From Paracoccaceae bacterium (lineage in GTDB: Bacteria; Pseudomonadota; Alphaproteobacteria; Rhodobacterales; Rhodobacteraceae): a stretch of DNA of 5,507 nt. The notes beneath the pieces were generated by a model. It saw only the letters and a program-made list of their open reading frames with translations, was not told the DNA's origin and did not search any database. This document shows, piece after piece, positions 5,052 through 5,507 of the stretch. The stretch is taken from contig DOOI01000012.1 of NCBI GenBank assembly GCA_003512825.1, positions 21,881 through 27,387 on the forward strand, written 5' to 3'. How positions within the stretch are numbered: the first letter of the stretch is position 1; the number at the start of each line of letters is the position of its first letter. Position numbers and translations under genes: made by a program.

Positions 5052-5507
5052 TCTGGGTTTCGCGGCGGTCGATTTCTTGCCCGTCCCGCAAGAGGATCAC
5101 CGTGCCGCGCCATGTGCCGGGCGGGAGCGGTGCGCGGGATTTGCGGCCCGCAGCACGAAAATACTGTGCTTGCGCTTTGTCCAAGACAACATCGATGGCA
5201 AACCATGGCCCGTCAGGGGCATCGATGGTGAGCGCAAGTGCATCGCCCGGTCGAGAGCCATAGGCATGGGCCCAAAGCACGAGGGCGGGCGATGCTGTGG
5301 GCAGGACAGCCGCCGCCGCAGTACCGGCTTTGATTGCATCATAGGCGGGCACGGCAGAGGCAAAGCCCAAAGATATGAGCCCGCCGGGCTCATAGGCGAG
5401 GGGGGCGGCCCAGAGTGTGGGGGCAGCGGCAAGATCAATTGGGGGGGTGCAGGTCGTGGCGGAGGGTTTGGTCGGAGCGAATGGGTCGATCACGGCACCG
5501 TTGTGCC
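5038..5507 (-). CDS. Probable M23-family (LytM-type) metallopeptidase, C-terminal end, cut by the right window edge
   Basis: The frame is open from the right edge to TAA 5040-5038, about 156 residues. It begins H-N-G-A-V-I-D-P-F-A-P, which resembles the last strand of a LytM/M23 domain (pattern H/R-x-G-x-x-V/I-D-P). The zinc-binding H-x-H would then lie just outside the window. After a low-complexity linker with one Cys comes a domain of about 120 residues with Y-E-P-G-G-L-I-S-L-G-F-A, V-P-A-Y-D-A-I-K-A-G, A-L-V-L-W-A, R-P-G-D-A-L and D-K-A-Q-A-Q-Y-F-R-A-A-G-R. It ends in W-R-G-T-V-I-L-L-R-D-G-Q-E-I. I recall this extension from rhodobacteral M23 peptidases; it looks like an immunoglobulin-like beta domain. 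The GTG at 5493 is not a credible start because coding sequence continues beyond it. Family members cut peptidoglycan cross-bridges in the periplasm, or regulate amidases when degenerate. The peptidase call rests on the short edge motif and the recalled extension, so it is moderate. Confidence 0.6.
   Translation of the reverse strand, partial: HNGAVIDPFAPTKPSATTCTPPIDLAAAPTLWAAPLAYEPGGLISLGFASAVPAYDAIKAGTAAAAVLPTASPALVLWAHAYGSRPGDALALTIDAPDGPWFAIDVVLDKAQAQYFRAAGRKSRAPLPPGTWRGTVILLRDGQEIDRRETQITVQ

Overview
The window looks like chromosomal DNA of an alphaproteobacterium, most likely of the order Rhodobacterales. The reasons are the high GC content with GCG/CTG/TTG-rich codon use, a DUF2125 protein, and the types and arrangement of the other genes, which I recognise from that group. 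This placement comes from memory of the families, not from a search. I see no insertion sequences, phage genes, tRNA or rRNA genes, or CRISPR arrays. Coding density is very high, and no gap between genes exceeds about 70 bases.

Layout from left to right. (1) Bases 1-327, plus strand: the C-terminal part of a PhnA-domain protein, probably cut by the left edge. (2) Bases 342-1343, minus strand: a membrane-anchored DUF2125 protein. It converges on the PhnA gene over a 14-base gap that holds an AT-rich palindrome resembling a weak bidirectional terminator. (3) Bases 1407-1949, plus strand: a ChaC-type gamma-glutamylcyclotransferase (glutathione degradation), divergent from DUF2125. The 63-base gap between the two genes contains an interrupted inverted repeat. 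(4) Bases 2019-3224 and 3228-5051, plus strand, 3 bases apart: a MotA/TolQ/ExbB-like four-helix membrane protein followed by a MotB-like protein. The second protein has one transmembrane helix with a conserved Asp, about 400 residues of proline-free coiled coil, and a C-terminal OmpA-type peptidoglycan-binding domain. (5) Bases 5038-5507, minus strand: the C-terminal end of a probable M23 (LytM-type) metallopeptidase. Its stop codon lies inside the 3' end of the MotB-like gene and its frame runs off the right edge.

The centre of interest is the MotA/MotB-like pair. It has the hallmarks of an ion-driven 5:2 motor unit of the MotAB/TolQR/ExbBD/ZorAB superfamily: four helices in one partner, and in the other a single helix with an Asp at its cytoplasmic end plus a cell-wall anchor. 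However, it sits among housekeeping-type genes, with no flagellar, Tol-Pal, TonB or Zorya effector genes in view. Its partner and output are therefore unknown from this window. The adjacent M23 peptidase makes a cell-envelope or peptidoglycan role the most natural guess, but that is inference.
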